Shown: positions 45,747 to 56,458 of the stretch, one piece after another
Layout: the number at the start of each line of letters is the position of its first letter
Position numbering within the stretch: the stretch's first letter is position 1
Assembly: GCF_964340395.1 (NCBI RefSeq)
Contig: NC_135553.1
Coordinates: forward strand, 28,813,449-28,877,448
Origin: Glandiceps talaboti
Taxonomy: Eukaryota > Hemichordata > Enteropneusta > Spengelidae
DNA length: 64,000 nucleotides
Direction: 5' to 3'
Translations under genes and position numbers: made by a program
Notes under the pieces: model-generated
The model's database searches: none
Seen by the model: the letters and a program-made list of their open reading frames with translations, nothing else
What the model was told of the DNA's origin: nothing

Positions 45747-48083
45747 AAGTGTACATGCAAAGGTACATACTTTTTTTCGTAATTATGTTTATTTTGCCAT
45801 AAAAATAAATGAAATTGCATTCATACCTCTAAATATTGCGCGCATTGGCAAGAAAGTCGCAAAAATACTTGCCCCCTTAATCCCCTGTGCTTCGACTAAC
45901 TTCGGCACCGCAACCAGCTCACGAAAGGTGTCGAGGTCCCACGTGTTACAAAAGTCTTCTGAGCCTTTGTGTAATGTTTACTTATGAATTACTAATTACG
46001 CTTGCATTATAGTATTATCTGTAACTGTACATATTGTGGTGTACCAGTTTAGTCTTCCGACAACAATGGTTCCTTGGTGTTTTGTCGGCAGCACCCGCAG
46101 TGAAACATCACCCTACACATATTTCCGAGTGATATAACTGAGTAGGTAATAATGGGTGAAGGCAGTTGAAATCACGTAAAAACTGGACAGTGACGCCATA
46201 CAGTGAAAGTCGGTAAATGTTACCGGGGCCGGGGTTCTCCACGCCACCGGTGTAGCCATGATCAAAGCGAAAAAAGGAAGACAAATAAAATAATTTGAAA
46301 TGATGTTTTCAAGAAAGCAAGTTAGCTTCATAAAATATTTTCATTACGTTAGCATTTGTTTTTAAACAATGCGTAGTCCGATTGTATGTTTTGATTTCCA
46401 TGTTGCTGGGAGTCGATCGTTTTCATTGTGATACATCACATACATCGTCGAAATCATATCAAAGTAAAAAGACGCAACGCTCATTATAATGTTGCTATTT
46501 TTGTTTCCATTGTTTTGTCTACATGAACAATTACCGTGTCATGCCAATCACATGTCAAAAGTGGATGGACACAGCAAAGCACAGTCAGCACTAAGCTTCA
46601 CGCTCCCAGGTCAAATAACTTCCACAACGTAAGACATGTCTATCCATAAAAAACTCAAACAAAAATGGTCGGAGACAATACACAATACACCACAGTACGG
46701 CCGGCTTCAGTGAACATGGGCCGTGCTTTGAAAGAAGATGAAACCACTTCATGTCACTGTGTGGATGGTAATGAACGCAGTAAAAATGAAATAAAGTACG
46801 TGTACACACAGGCATTTGTTTCCCGGGTTATGGCTCAGAATATTTCTATCAGAATACAATAAAATGTCGATAATATCGTTAATAGTGACGTATTAAACCA
46901 ACACTATATGAAAGGGGTAAAATTACACATGTTTCTGTGATCGCGCATGGCGTCAGAAATCCGTTGATATCTTTGGTAAGTGTGGTCCGATTGTAACAAC
47001 GACACGATTTATCGGAAGATTATTAAATTTAGGAACCACGAAGTGACAGAAGGTAAAATCTTCGAAATGTTTGCCAAGTACAATGGCCGGTTGAACGTTC
47101 ATGTTTACGTACGGTAATGGTGGCTGCCTTTCATACCTTGTGTCTTCCTTCGCATTTAGTGAAACTGCGCGATCACAGAAACATGTGTAATTTTACCCCT
47201 TTCATATAGTGTTGGTTTAATACGTCACTATTAATGATATTATCGTCATTTTATTGTATTCTGATAGAAATATTCTGAGCCATAACCCGGGAAACAAATG
47301 CCTGTGCGTGTACACATAGCTTTCAAGAGGGACGGTTATCCAAGAAAACGTTCTGCTCTAACGAATTTGTGGGTCTACTTTCGCGAAGATTTTGAATGGT
47401 CATAGATTGAATGTACTGTTACAACACGCTACATTTGAACAACTTGAGAGAATATTATGGGGAACTCTTGAAGCCATTCTCATTCTCTGTATGTTTGATG
47501 GGTATGGAAATATTACATAATTTTCGTTTCGATTACATTGTCTGCAGGAGCTGTTTTCCACCCATTGAATAGTTATGTCAACAAAGGACGCTGATAACAG
47601 CATCACTTTATGTAAACAACACGGCTTCACTAGGACATACTCATTCACTACCAGAGGAACTATCGTTACTGCTAGCGGTCGGTTCGAATGAATTTGGCTA
47701 AATCACACCATCAGATGTTAATGCTGGAGTGTATTGCTCTACGCTTGAGGAATCTGATCAATATTCAACGTCGGGTTCTGGCGAAAACGGGTTTTGAAGT
47801 TGACCTTCTGGTTCGACCATAATGGCTTTGCATGTAAAGATACACTGACGAATGGGTTTGTGTTCCCGAAGTGACGTCATAAAGTTCCAAATCCTGTCCT
47901 ATCCATATGCAAATGAGAGGTACTTACCTGAAGGTGCTCTGTGGCTGAGCCAAGAGTGCCTCATTTTTCGCGCAATTTCTCGTGTTAGAATTATATTGTA
48001 CTATTACAAACCCGATTTCCTTTATTTTTATGGCAAAATAAACATAATTACGAAAAAAAGTATGTACCTTTGCATGTACACTT
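45747..48083. mobile_element. Non-autonomous TA-flanked DNA element, copy 2
   Basis: The same element as 6665-8448, with identical ends and TA at 45745-45746 and 48084-48085. Apart from the 500-bp insertion at 46807-47306 and its 8-bp duplication it is about 1.83 kb. The two copies are highly similar over their length. No transposase. Confidence 0.88.
46807..47306. mobile_element. 500-bp hAT-like MITE
   Basis: Long inverted repeats of about 140 bp: it begins cacaggcatttgtttcccgg and the right end mirrors it. It is flanked by the 8-bp duplication cgtgtaca (46799-46806 and 47307-47314). The other copy of the host element keeps the uninterrupted site at 7671-7678. An 8-bp duplication is typical of the hAT superfamily. 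Confidence 0.92.
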
Positions 48084-49311
48084 TAAGTACCCCCTTCCCG
48101 CATTAATTTTTTCTTCAGTTCCGTAAGCCAATTCAGTCTGCAGATGAAAGGGAAAACACAACGTAACTCTCCCTACATTAATTGCCACCAGTGAAGACAA
48201 CTGCAAAACTAATCATGATCTAGCCTATGACATCTGCACCACATACACACTTGCTGTAAAGTACTAAATAAAAAGAACAGTAACTGCAATGATAAGTAGA
48301 TTGATTAACATTTGTTGAGAATGTAAAAAAAATAAGCGCATCGTCGCACCACTTTAGACAACATTTCCTGACAAGAAACAGTTTTTTCCTTTTTAGTGGC
48401 CTACAAAAATATGCCAATAACTTATTAAAACTAAAAGCTACATCAATAATATTTTCAGGACAGGTGTGCTTCAAATTATATTGAATTTGAAGAGTGCATT
48501 CTTGAGATATAGCCTAATTACCGAAAACCATTAATTATGTAAATCGCTCGTTAATATTCATGGAATGTTTACCGAAACCTAATCAGTTCTTGTCACTACC
48601 CTACAGAACACATGCAATAAATTTCATTTGAATTGAGGCAGTCGTGTTTTAGAAAATGGTGATAAAGGCTTTGGTATCGCAAATGCATGTGTCAAATTAT
48701 ATTGAATTTAAAGTGTGCATTCTTGAGATATAGCCTAATTACCGAAAACCATTAATTATGTAAATTTCTCGTTAATATTCTTGGGATGTTTACCGAAACC
48801 TAATCAGTTCTTGTCACTACCCTACAGAACACATGCAATAAATTTCGTTTGAATTGAGGCAGTCGTGTTTTAGAAAATGGTGATAAAGTCGCACCACTTT
48901 AGACGACATTTCCCGACGAGAAACTATTCTTTTCTTTTTTGTGGCCAATCGAAAATATGCCAATAACTTATTAAAACTAAAAGCTACATTAGTAATATTT
49001 TCAGGACAGGTGCACTTTGGTATCGCAAATTTGTGTACCAATTTATAATGAATTTGAAGCGTGCATTCTTGAGATATAGCCTAATTACCGAAAATCATTA
49101 ATTACGTAAATTGCTCATTAATATTCACGGGATTTTTACCAAAACCTAATCAAGTCTTCCCATTACCCTACGGAATACGTCTTCAAAATTTCGTTTGAAT
49201 TGAGCAAGCCATTATGGAGAAAATGATGACACAGACAGACAGACCAACACACAGACAGACACACACAGAGTCTTCCACCCACTAAATACATCTCTTCCTT
49301 ACGGAAGAAAT

Positions 49312-49790
49312 TATTACATGGGATCATTGCTTTGTTCTAGATCAACTTATCATAGTAACTATTACATGGGATCATTGCTTTGTTCTGGTCCACCTTATCA
49401 TAGTAAGTATTACATGGGATCATTGCTTTGTTTTGAACCCAGTTATCATGGTAAGTATTGCATGGGATCATTGTTTTGTTCTGGATCAACTTATCATAGT
49501 AAATATTACATGGGATCATAGCTTTGTTCTGGACAAACATATCATGGTAAGTATTACATGGGATCGTTGCTTTGTTCTGTACTAAATTATCATGGTAAGT
49601 ATTACATTTGATCATTGCTTTGTTCTGGACCAACTTATCATAGTAACTATTACATGGGATCATTGCTTTGTTCTGTACTAAGTTATCATGGTAAGTATTA
49701 CATGGGATCATTGCTTTGTTCTGGACCAACCGATCATGGTAAGTATTACATGGGATCATTCTTTTGTTTGGCACCAACCAGTTTTCACAA
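49312..49790. repeat. 46-bp minisatellite, segment 2
   Basis: About ten units of attacatgggatcattgctt...atcatggtaagt. Its long open frames on both strands are products of repetition and not genes. Confidence 0.88.
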
Positions 49791-49845
49791 CTAGATTTCA
49801 ATCCTAATCTGAAATGGCCTTTAAGAACCTTGGTGATTTGTATCA

Positions 49846-50453
49846 AACCTACTCACTTGTGTTACTAACATTGTAAACGTGTTGATATCAAACCTACTCA
49901 CTTGTGTTGCTAACATTGTAAACTTGTAGATATCAAACCTACTCACTTGTGTTACTAACATTGTAAACGTGTTGATATCAAACCTACTCACTTGTGTTGC
50001 TAACATTGTAAACTGGTAGATATCAAACTTACTTCCTTGTGTTACTAACATTGTAAACTTGTAGGTATCAAACCTACTCACTTGTGTTGCTAACATTGTA
50101 AACTTGTAGATATCAAACCTACTCACTTGTGTTACTAACATTGTAAACTTGTAGGTATCAAACCTACTCACTTGTGTTACTAACATTGTAAACTTGTAGA
50201 TATCAAACCTACTCACTTGTGTTGCTAACATTGTAAACTTGTAGGTATCAAACCTACTCACTTGTGTTACTAACATTGTAAACTTGTAGATATCAAACCT
50301 ACTCACTTGTGTTGCTAACATTGTAAACTTGTAGATATCAAACCTACTTACTTGTGTTACTAACATTGTAAACTTGTAGATCAAACCTACTCACTTGTGT
50401 TGCTAACATTGTAAACTTCTAGTTGTAGATATTAAACCTACTCACTTGTGTTA
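49846..50453 (-). repeat. 45-bp minisatellite of the GMPPA exon end and donor, distal part
   Basis: About 13 units. On the minus strand each reads aagtttacaatgttagca, acacaa, then GTGAGTAGGTTTGATATCTA. The first 24-25 nt equal the end of the exon at 59524-59716. It is separated from the exon-proximal part (57929-59523) by the Ngaro-type insertion. Unit length is a multiple of three and the frame stays open. Confidence 0.92.
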
Positions 50454-51127
50454 TTTATACCCGCATATTGGGTACCTGTTACTGTCCTTGTGTGAATGTA
50501 GAATGAAGTAGTGAGACTGGCAAGTATGTCTAGAAAAAACTTGAGCTTTAATGTCCTAGTAACAAACTAACTTGTTAAATCAATAACAAAATACATACAC
50601 AAACTTTGGCTATCTTGAGGGCTACTCAGCACCACTTGCAGCTGGGAAGATCACCAGCAGGTGTAAGGAGTATAGGCTACCTGGGGAGGTCCCAGCAGAT
50701 AGGTCCTATGTGTGCTACTGAATGTAAACATAAGTAAACCGAAAAGATCACCCGGGGAGGACCCGGCAGGTGTCGTAACCATAGCTACCTGGGGAGGACC
50801 CGGCAGACATAGCTAGGTGGTGAATTGTACAGGGGTAATTTGCAGTAAGCCGAGAAGAGCACCTGGGGAGGACCCGGCAGGCGTCTGTATACTAGCTACC
50901 TGGGGAGGACCCGGCAGACATAGCTAGGTTGAATTTGTACTGGGGAGAATTTACAATACGCCAAGAAGAGCACCCGGGGAGGACCCGGCAGGTGTCTTAT
51001 CCTAGCTACCTGGGGAGGACCCGGCAGACATAGCTAGGTGAATGAATTTGTATTCAAAATGAGCTGATTGATTAGTTTTCAGCTGACTGTAAACTGTATT
51101 GGGGTAATTGAACAAGGGGAAAAGGCC
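50454..51127 (-). repeat. Ngaro-type B2 terminal repeat
   Basis: 674-bp copy, near-identical to 51632-52305. Internally it contains tandem motifs acctggggaggacccggcag and gacatagctaggtt. After 51127 the sequences diverge. Confidence 0.92.
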
Positions 51128-51339
51128 CGTCACTGTGGTAGTGCTGAGTAACCAAGAAGATTTACAGAACAGATTGAAAGTATCTGCAAGAAAACAAATG
51201 GTAATTACATTAGAAACAGGTTATGTCTGGCATGTATAGCGCCGCATGTTGCAAGGATAAAGAAATGCGATTAACATGTCTGAGAGAACTGCCTGATTTA
51301 GAACAAGTAAACGAAGGTGTTGATGGGGATGGTGGGTGG

Positions 51340-51631
51340 GATTGACTCGGTAGGCAGAGACAAATTTAGCAAATTGAATGTTCTCCAAACGCAGCTTGAA
51401 CTAGACTGAGGCTAGAAGGAGCCTAAGTAGAAAATTATGCATAGTACAAACATTCTGACAATTTCCTGTGCTCCCCTTACGTATACACATGTAATCTGGT
51501 GATGACGTACATCCTCTGATATTTCCTGTAAGCATATTTGAACACTGGTTTGTGAACTAGATGCCAGGAGGAATGGAATGTTCAGGCTTATGAAAATATT
51601 CTGTATAAACTAAAATTAAATAAATTTTTAA
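51340..51631 (-). repeat. Ngaro-type A2 repeat
   Basis: Matches A1 at 57903-57928 and at 56391-56455. It contains about 200 bp between ctag-actg and the ctgtataaac word that A1 lacks. The join with B1 at 51631/51632 recreates the element's two outer ends side by side. Confidence 0.85.
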
Positions 51632-52305
51632 TTTATACCCACATATTGGGTACCTGTTACTGTCCTTGTGTGAATGTAGAATGAAGTAGTGAGACTGGCA
51701 AGTATGTCTAGAAAAAACTTGAGCTTTAATGTCCTAGTAACAAACTAACTTGTTAAATCAATAACAAAATACATACACAAACTTTGGCTATCTTGAGGGC
51801 TACTCAGCACCACTTGCGGCTGGGAAGATCACCAGCAGGTGTAAGGAGTATAGGCTACCTGGGGAGGTCCCAGCAGATAGGTCCTATGTGTGCTCCTGAA
51901 TGTAAACATAAGTAAACCGAAAAGATCACCCGGGGAGGACCCGGCAGGTGTCGTAACCATAGCTACCTGGGGAGGACCCGGCAGACATAGCTAGGTGGTG
52001 AATTGTACAGGGGTAATTTGCAGTAAGCCGAGAAGAGCACCTGGGGAGGACCCGGCAGGCGTCTGTATACTAGCTACCTGGGGAGGACCTGGCAGACATA
52101 GCTAGGTTGAATTTGTACTGGGGAAAATTTACAATACGCCAAGAAGAGCACCCGGGGAGGACCCGGCAGGTGTCTTATCCTAGCTACCTGGGGAGGACCC
52201 GGCAGACATAGCTAGGTGAATGAATTTGTATTCGAAATGAGCTGATTGATTAGTTTTCAGCTGACTGTAAACTGTATTGGGGTAATTGAACAAGGGGAAA
52301 AGGCC
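51632..52305 (-). repeat. Ngaro-type B1 repeat
   Basis: 674-bp copy of B2, lying directly downstream of the recombinase gene. A few substitutions distinguish it from B2 (for example tatacccacat versus tatacccgcat). Confidence 0.92.
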
Positions 52306-52421
52306 TAAAAGTAGTGGAATGGATGCTGAGCAGTGAATGTAACGAATGCCCCCAAGACAGTTAAAGTTAGTGGAGACCAAATGAAAGTAGATTAGAAGCC
52401 TCCAGATGCATATAGAATACT

Positions 52422-53393
52422 CTATGTGTGTGCCATGCTGACTTGTGCTTGCTGAATGTCTTTCTTAGCAATCCGTATATATCGAGTATAGCAATTTGAT
52501 GACCACCTGCCAAGATTCTGTATCATGTGATCTTCGATTCCTATTGCCGCAGCTGATGTAGCTGCTCCAATACGAAATGAGTGTCCACAGAATTTGGACA
52601 CGTCCAGTCCGATTGTACTTAGTATGTGGTGTAAGTAGCCAATGAATTGTCCTCGAGTGAGAATTCCCTTATCTTGATCAAAGAATAGAGGTGATAAGTT
52701 CGTTGCACCTTGACGGCGGCGAAGAAGTAGTAACTGTTTCATATAGCCCAGTGTGTTTAGCGCTGGAATGTTGAATATATGGATTGGTGTCCCATTGCCA
52801 AATGGGTCAGTTTTTGACCTCCGCAATATGACTGTATAATGGGAATTATCCTGCGACCACACAATGTCGCACAGTCGTATTACAGATGATGTATCTACCG
52901 TGTTCCTGACTGTAAATTCTCCACAGCGTAGGAAACCGAAGAAGGCCATCTGGCATGCACATAGCAGAAGCAGATCGACGTTGAAAGAGAAGACTTTGTT
53001 CTGTAGTGCAGAAGTGATACTACATAAGATATTGTATGTGATTGGAAAACGTTTTTCAGTGTTTGTTCCTGTAATTGCTTGACTCCGTTTTACCCCCTTC
53101 AATATGTACTCCAACCTCTCTGAATTGGCAAAGGGGTTAGTATTTCCTTCCCGTAAGTAATGGAAACGTATCCCTGCTAGGTACAGCTTAATAGTATTGT
53201 ATTTCAAGTCGAGATATTGATGACAGAAAGTAACAAAACGTATAAGTATGGTCTCCGATAGGGGCGGAAGTGTGCCCGGTCGAGTGATGACACCACACAT
53301 AGTGCTGAATTGGATTAATCGTGTCATCGCAGTCTGATATGCTTTGGCTGTCTGGTTGCTAATAGCATACATCCACAATTTGTTTACTTGCAA
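52422..53393 (-). CDS. Tyrosine recombinase of the Ngaro-type element
   Basis: Integrase of the element, about 323 residues, expected to integrate the circular cDNA without target duplication. Catalytic residues of the family are visible: the first arginine in FFGFLRCGEF (about residue 156), the H-x-x-R in GHSFRIGAAT (about 271-274), and the nucleophile tyrosine in NCYTRYIR (302 or 305). The frame is −1 relative to the preceding gene and stays open upstream to about 53495, overlapping it by about 100 nt. No ATG is present before this conserved region, the first codon given here is TTG, and so expression probably needs frameshifting or another mechanism. I saw no obvious slippery heptamer. The frame has no stops. 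Confidence 0.92.
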   Translation of the reverse strand: MQVNKLWMYAISNQTAKAYQTAMTRLIQFSTMCGVITRPGTLPPLSETILIRFVTFCHQYLDLKYNTIKLYLAGIRFHYLREGNTNPFANSERLEYILKGVKRSQAITGTNTEKRFPITYNILCSITSALQNKVFSFNVDLLLLCACQMAFFGFLRCGEFTVRNTVDTSSVIRLCDIVWSQDNSHYTVILRRSKTDPFGNGTPIHIFNIPALNTLGYMKQLLLLRRRQGATNLSPLFFDQDKGILTRGQFIGYLHHILSTIGLDVSKFCGHSFRIGAATSAAAIGIEDHMIQNLGRWSSNCYTRYIRIAKKDIQQAQVSMAHT

Positions 53394-53395
53394 GT

Positions 53396-56239
53396 CTATA
53401 TCTTGAATAGGTCCTCTGGTGGCAGGATTTGGTGGGGTAGCATGTCTGCTGTAGGCAGCATTCTGCGGAACTTCTGCATCTGAAAACGAGATAATGCATC
53501 AGCAATGTCATTACGTACACCGGGGATATGCCGTGCTTGTACTGTAAAGCCATGTAGTGCTGTGCACCAGGTCAATTTGCGCATAAATTTCATTATTATC
53601 TTCACTTTGGATCGTCCTTTGTTGATGATATCGACAGCACTCATATTGTCGCAATGGAATAAAATCCGTCGGCTTGTCCATGTGTGACCCCATAGAACAA
53701 TTGCCATCACAATGGGATAGAGTTCCCGAAAAGCCATTGATAACTTGTCACCATCTGAAATAAGGTTGTCGGGAAAACTACCTTGGAACCACTTATTGTC
53801 GTAGTAACCCCCAAAGGCTTTATCGGTCGCATCCGTGTAAAGATGCATATCTGCTGCAATTGAATGATTGTCATCTAAGAAAAAGGAGATGCAGTTCCAC
53901 TGTGAAAGGAATTTCAACCACATATGTATATCAAGTCTGCACTCCTGACTTAAGCGTACGTGATGGTGAAGTTCTTTAACTGTAGTAGATAGGGAAATAA
54001 GATATGACACGAAAGTCCGTCCTGGGCGTATGATGCGACTGGCGAAATTTAGGTGGCATAACAAGCTCAGCAGTTCTCGTTTTGTGCATGATTTCCTGTT
54101 GAGAAATGATCTGAGAATTTCACAGATTCGATTCACTTTTTCTTTCAGCAGTCTGGCTTCCATTTTGTCAGAATCTAGTATAATTCCCAGGTATTCAAGG
54201 CATGTAGAAGGGCCTACTGTTTTGTGTGGCGCCGTAGGGATGCGGAGAGTATTGAACATTAATGACAGCAGCGCCATAGTTTTGTCTGCGTCGGAGTGTG
54301 GTGGATCAATTGTCAGGAAGTCATCTAGTAAATGAAGAATGTCACGTATTTCGTATACATTTGAAGCAATCCAACATAGAGCTGTAGCAAGGGTATCAAA
54401 AATCTTTGGGCTAGATCGGCTACCAAAGACTAGTCTTGTGAAGAAATAGTATTTGTTGTGCCACTTTATACCATGATAAGGCCACATTTTTGGGTGTAAA
54501 GGCAGTAATTTGAAAGCATCTGAAATATCTACCTTGCATAGCCAGCTGCCCCGTCCTAATTTCTTGATATGTTTGATTGCCGTATCTATGGTGACGTAAT
54601 GTAGAGAATATTGGTCTTTGTTTATCAGCTCATTTAACGAAGAGTGTGTTTCGTTGCCGTGGGGTGCCGATAGATCAACGATTAGCCTTTTCTTTTTTGA
54701 ATATTTACCTTCAGCTATGCCGATTGGATTAATGCGATACACTGCAAATGGTATAGTGTCATATGGGCCTGATAGAAAACCTTTACTGATTTCTTTGTCG
54801 ATCAATTCTGATGTAGGTATTTGTTGGAGGCGAGCGGAATTGAGATTCTTACATTCATAAGATGTGTCTGGGAGTGGGTGTATTCCAGTGTGAAAACCGT
54901 GTCTTAGTCCGTCAATGAGGTAGTTAACAAAAACTTTGTCTGGATGATCAGCTAGATTGGTTGATAGTCTCTCAATGTTAATAGGAGTTGTTACTGCCAG
55001 GGGGTTAATGACTGTGTTCATTGTAATGTCTTCCCCCTGGCGGTCCATCCGTTTTTTTGTGTCATTACACACTGATTTGGGGTGATCTTTTTTACATGTC
55101 AAACAAATGTGAAGGTGGGAGCATCTTGAACGGTTGCATCCTGCATTGCTGTTGAAATTGTTACAAATTTCGCGTCCCTGTAGGTACACACGGGCCCTGC
55201 CATACGTATCAAGCCCTTTTTCTGGTTTCTTGCCCTCAAGGTTCTTTGGACAGAAATTGGACGTATGGCCCACTGCTTGGCACGAATTGCAACTTAATGG
55301 CTTGTAGTTGGCAAATATATTACAAAATAAGGTGTTACTCCTGATGGACCAATCTACTTTGACGTTGTGGTACTTTAGATGGGCTGCGGCTTTGGCACTA
55401 AACTGCTTGTGATATTCATAGAAACCTTTACCACCATATCTGTTACCCATGTCGATCAAGTCCCTTTCGTATAGATCTAGTTCTAATCTGCGTTGTGGGA
55501 ATGCGTCGCTCATCACGTTTTTATAGATGCCGAAGGCTTGAATAAAGTCGCTCAATGTGAGGTCTTTGTTTAGTCTGCCGTCTATCTTATCCGTCTTGTC
55601 GTTAGGGTTATAATAGGGAATGAGTAGGGCAGCAAGGTTGACGTCCTTACCTTCGATTATCTGTTTACGTAACAGGGGAGTGATGGTTTCGACGAACGGT
55701 AGCGATTCAGCTGCCACACCAAACTGTGTTCTTGTACCCCCTGTCGTCATCGGAGTTGGATGTGGAGATCGCATAACGGAATCAAGTGTACCCGCGACAC
55801 CTTCATCGTTGTTATTCGGCATAGGTGCTTGTCCTGACTGCTCCATCGTTGCTATCTTATTCGTCAGGACCGTTAGGTTTGCCTGCATCTCCGTAACAGT
55901 AGCGGTCAGACCTTGGATCGCTGACAGGAGGCCGCCATTGTTGTTTACGCCCATTGCATGATGGTTGAATGGTTGTGACCCAGCTTCCTGTTCCGGTAGC
56001 TGCGCCCGTGAACTTGGATCGTTCCCTGTCCTGCCACGAGGCGCACGGTCGTTAACCCTTTGTTTGTACAAGTCAATAAGGTGGTTCTTTTTAGCGTTGC
56101 TGGGGTACGGCACTTGTAAGTTGGATAGTTCAGAACGGAGTCTAGCATTCGTCCAATTTTCCGGTAGCATGAGATTGTAGTATACTTCCCTGTTGTTTTG
56201 TGACCGTGATCGACTCGTAGATCTTCTTACTGGTGGCAT
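53396..56239 (-). CDS. Gag-RT-RNase H polyprotein of the Ngaro-type element
   Basis: Uninterrupted 947-residue frame. In order: a basic N-terminus; a SAP-like motif (about 34-60, LRSELSNLQ...NHLIDLY); a coiled-coil-like stretch (about 105-135); a CCHC knuckle, CNSCQAVGHTSNFC (317-330); a CCCH finger, CNNFNSNAGCNRSRC...H (359-377); and reverse transcriptase from about 430, with LVFGSRSSPKIFD and the catalytic LLDDFLTI in place of YxDD. RNase H follows, with HLYTDATDKAFGGYY and FHCDNMSAVDI, ending in ADALSRFQ. The start ATG is 5' of the SAP motif and fits the layout. The recombinase gene follows in the −1 frame. Fusing Gag and RT in one frame is notable, because these are often separate. Confidence 0.93.
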   Translation of the reverse strand: MPPVRRSTSRSRSQNNREVYYNLMLPENWTNARLRSELSNLQVPYPSNAKKNHLIDLYKQRVNDRAPRGRTGNDPSSRAQLPEQEAGSQPFNHHAMGVNNNGGLLSAIQGLTATVTEMQANLTVLTNKIATMEQSGQAPMPNNNDEGVAGTLDSVMRSPHPTPMTTGGTRTQFGVAAESLPFVETITPLLRKQIIEGKDVNLAALLIPYYNPNDKTDKIDGRLNKDLTLSDFIQAFGIYKNVMSDAFPQRRLELDLYERDLIDMGNRYGGKGFYEYHKQFSAKAAAHLKYHNVKVDWSIRSNTLFCNIFANYKPLSCNSCQAVGHTSNFCPKNLEGKKPEKGLDTYGRARVYLQGREICNNFNSNAGCNRSRCSHLHICLTCKKDHPKSVCNDTKKRMDRQGEDITMNTVINPLAVTTPINIERLSTNLADHPDKVFVNYLIDGLRHGFHTGIHPLPDTSYECKNLNSARLQQIPTSELIDKEISKGFLSGPYDTIPFAVYRINPIGIAEGKYSKKKRLIVDLSAPHGNETHSSLNELINKDQYSLHYVTIDTAIKHIKKLGRGSWLCKVDISDAFKLLPLHPKMWPYHGIKWHNKYYFFTRLVFGSRSSPKIFDTLATALCWIASNVYEIRDILHLLDDFLTIDPPHSDADKTMALLSLMFNTLRIPTAPHKTVGPSTCLEYLGIILDSDKMEARLLKEKVNRICEILRSFLNRKSCTKRELLSLLCHLNFASRIIRPGRTFVSYLISLSTTVKELHHHVRLSQECRLDIHMWLKFLSQWNCISFFLDDNHSIAADMHLYTDATDKAFGGYYDNKWFQGSFPDNLISDGDKLSMAFRELYPIVMAIVLWGHTWTSRRILFHCDNMSAVDIINKGRSKVKIIMKFMRKLTWCTALHGFTVQARHIPGVRNDIADALSRFQMQKFRRMLPTADMLPHQILPPEDLFKI

Positions 56240-56458
56240 CGTGATTTCCGTTACTATGTTGAGGATGGGAGCAGATGCAGTAATGCTTGTCGATCCCTAA
56301 CCGTGTAAGGGTTACCACGCACAGTAGAATGAACCATATGAATAAGAGTGTCGTACGGAGTTCGTGGGAAGTTGTCAAATAAATGGAATAGATTGACTCG
56401 GTAGGCAGAGACAAATTTAGCAATGTTCTCCAAACGCAGCTTGAACTAGACTGTATAA

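Larger units (their letters stand above)
45485..49311. repeat. Composite repeat carrying the TA-flanked element
   Basis: Opens with gaatgccttccgtaagggca near 45500 and closes with ctcttccttacggaagaaat near 49300, an inverted motif. After the TA-flanked element, 48480-49190 has three tandem units of 200-300 bp (ttgagatatagcctaattac; ttaatattcatggaatgttt), then (ACAGACAG)n at about 49230-49265. It lies between segments of the 46-bp minisatellite. No gene. Confidence 0.6.

Noticed and set aside
43690-49790. 46-bp array as another splice-donor repeat (it contains gtaagtatt)
   Set aside because: The GTAAGT is on the plus strand, opposite to GMPPA, and no exon with similarity was found nearby.
49337-50384. 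Long open frames of 169 and 187 codons across minisatellites
   Set aside because: They arise because repeat units have lengths divisible by three or lack stops; no domain is present. Only the link with the GMPPA exon frame was kept as a finding.
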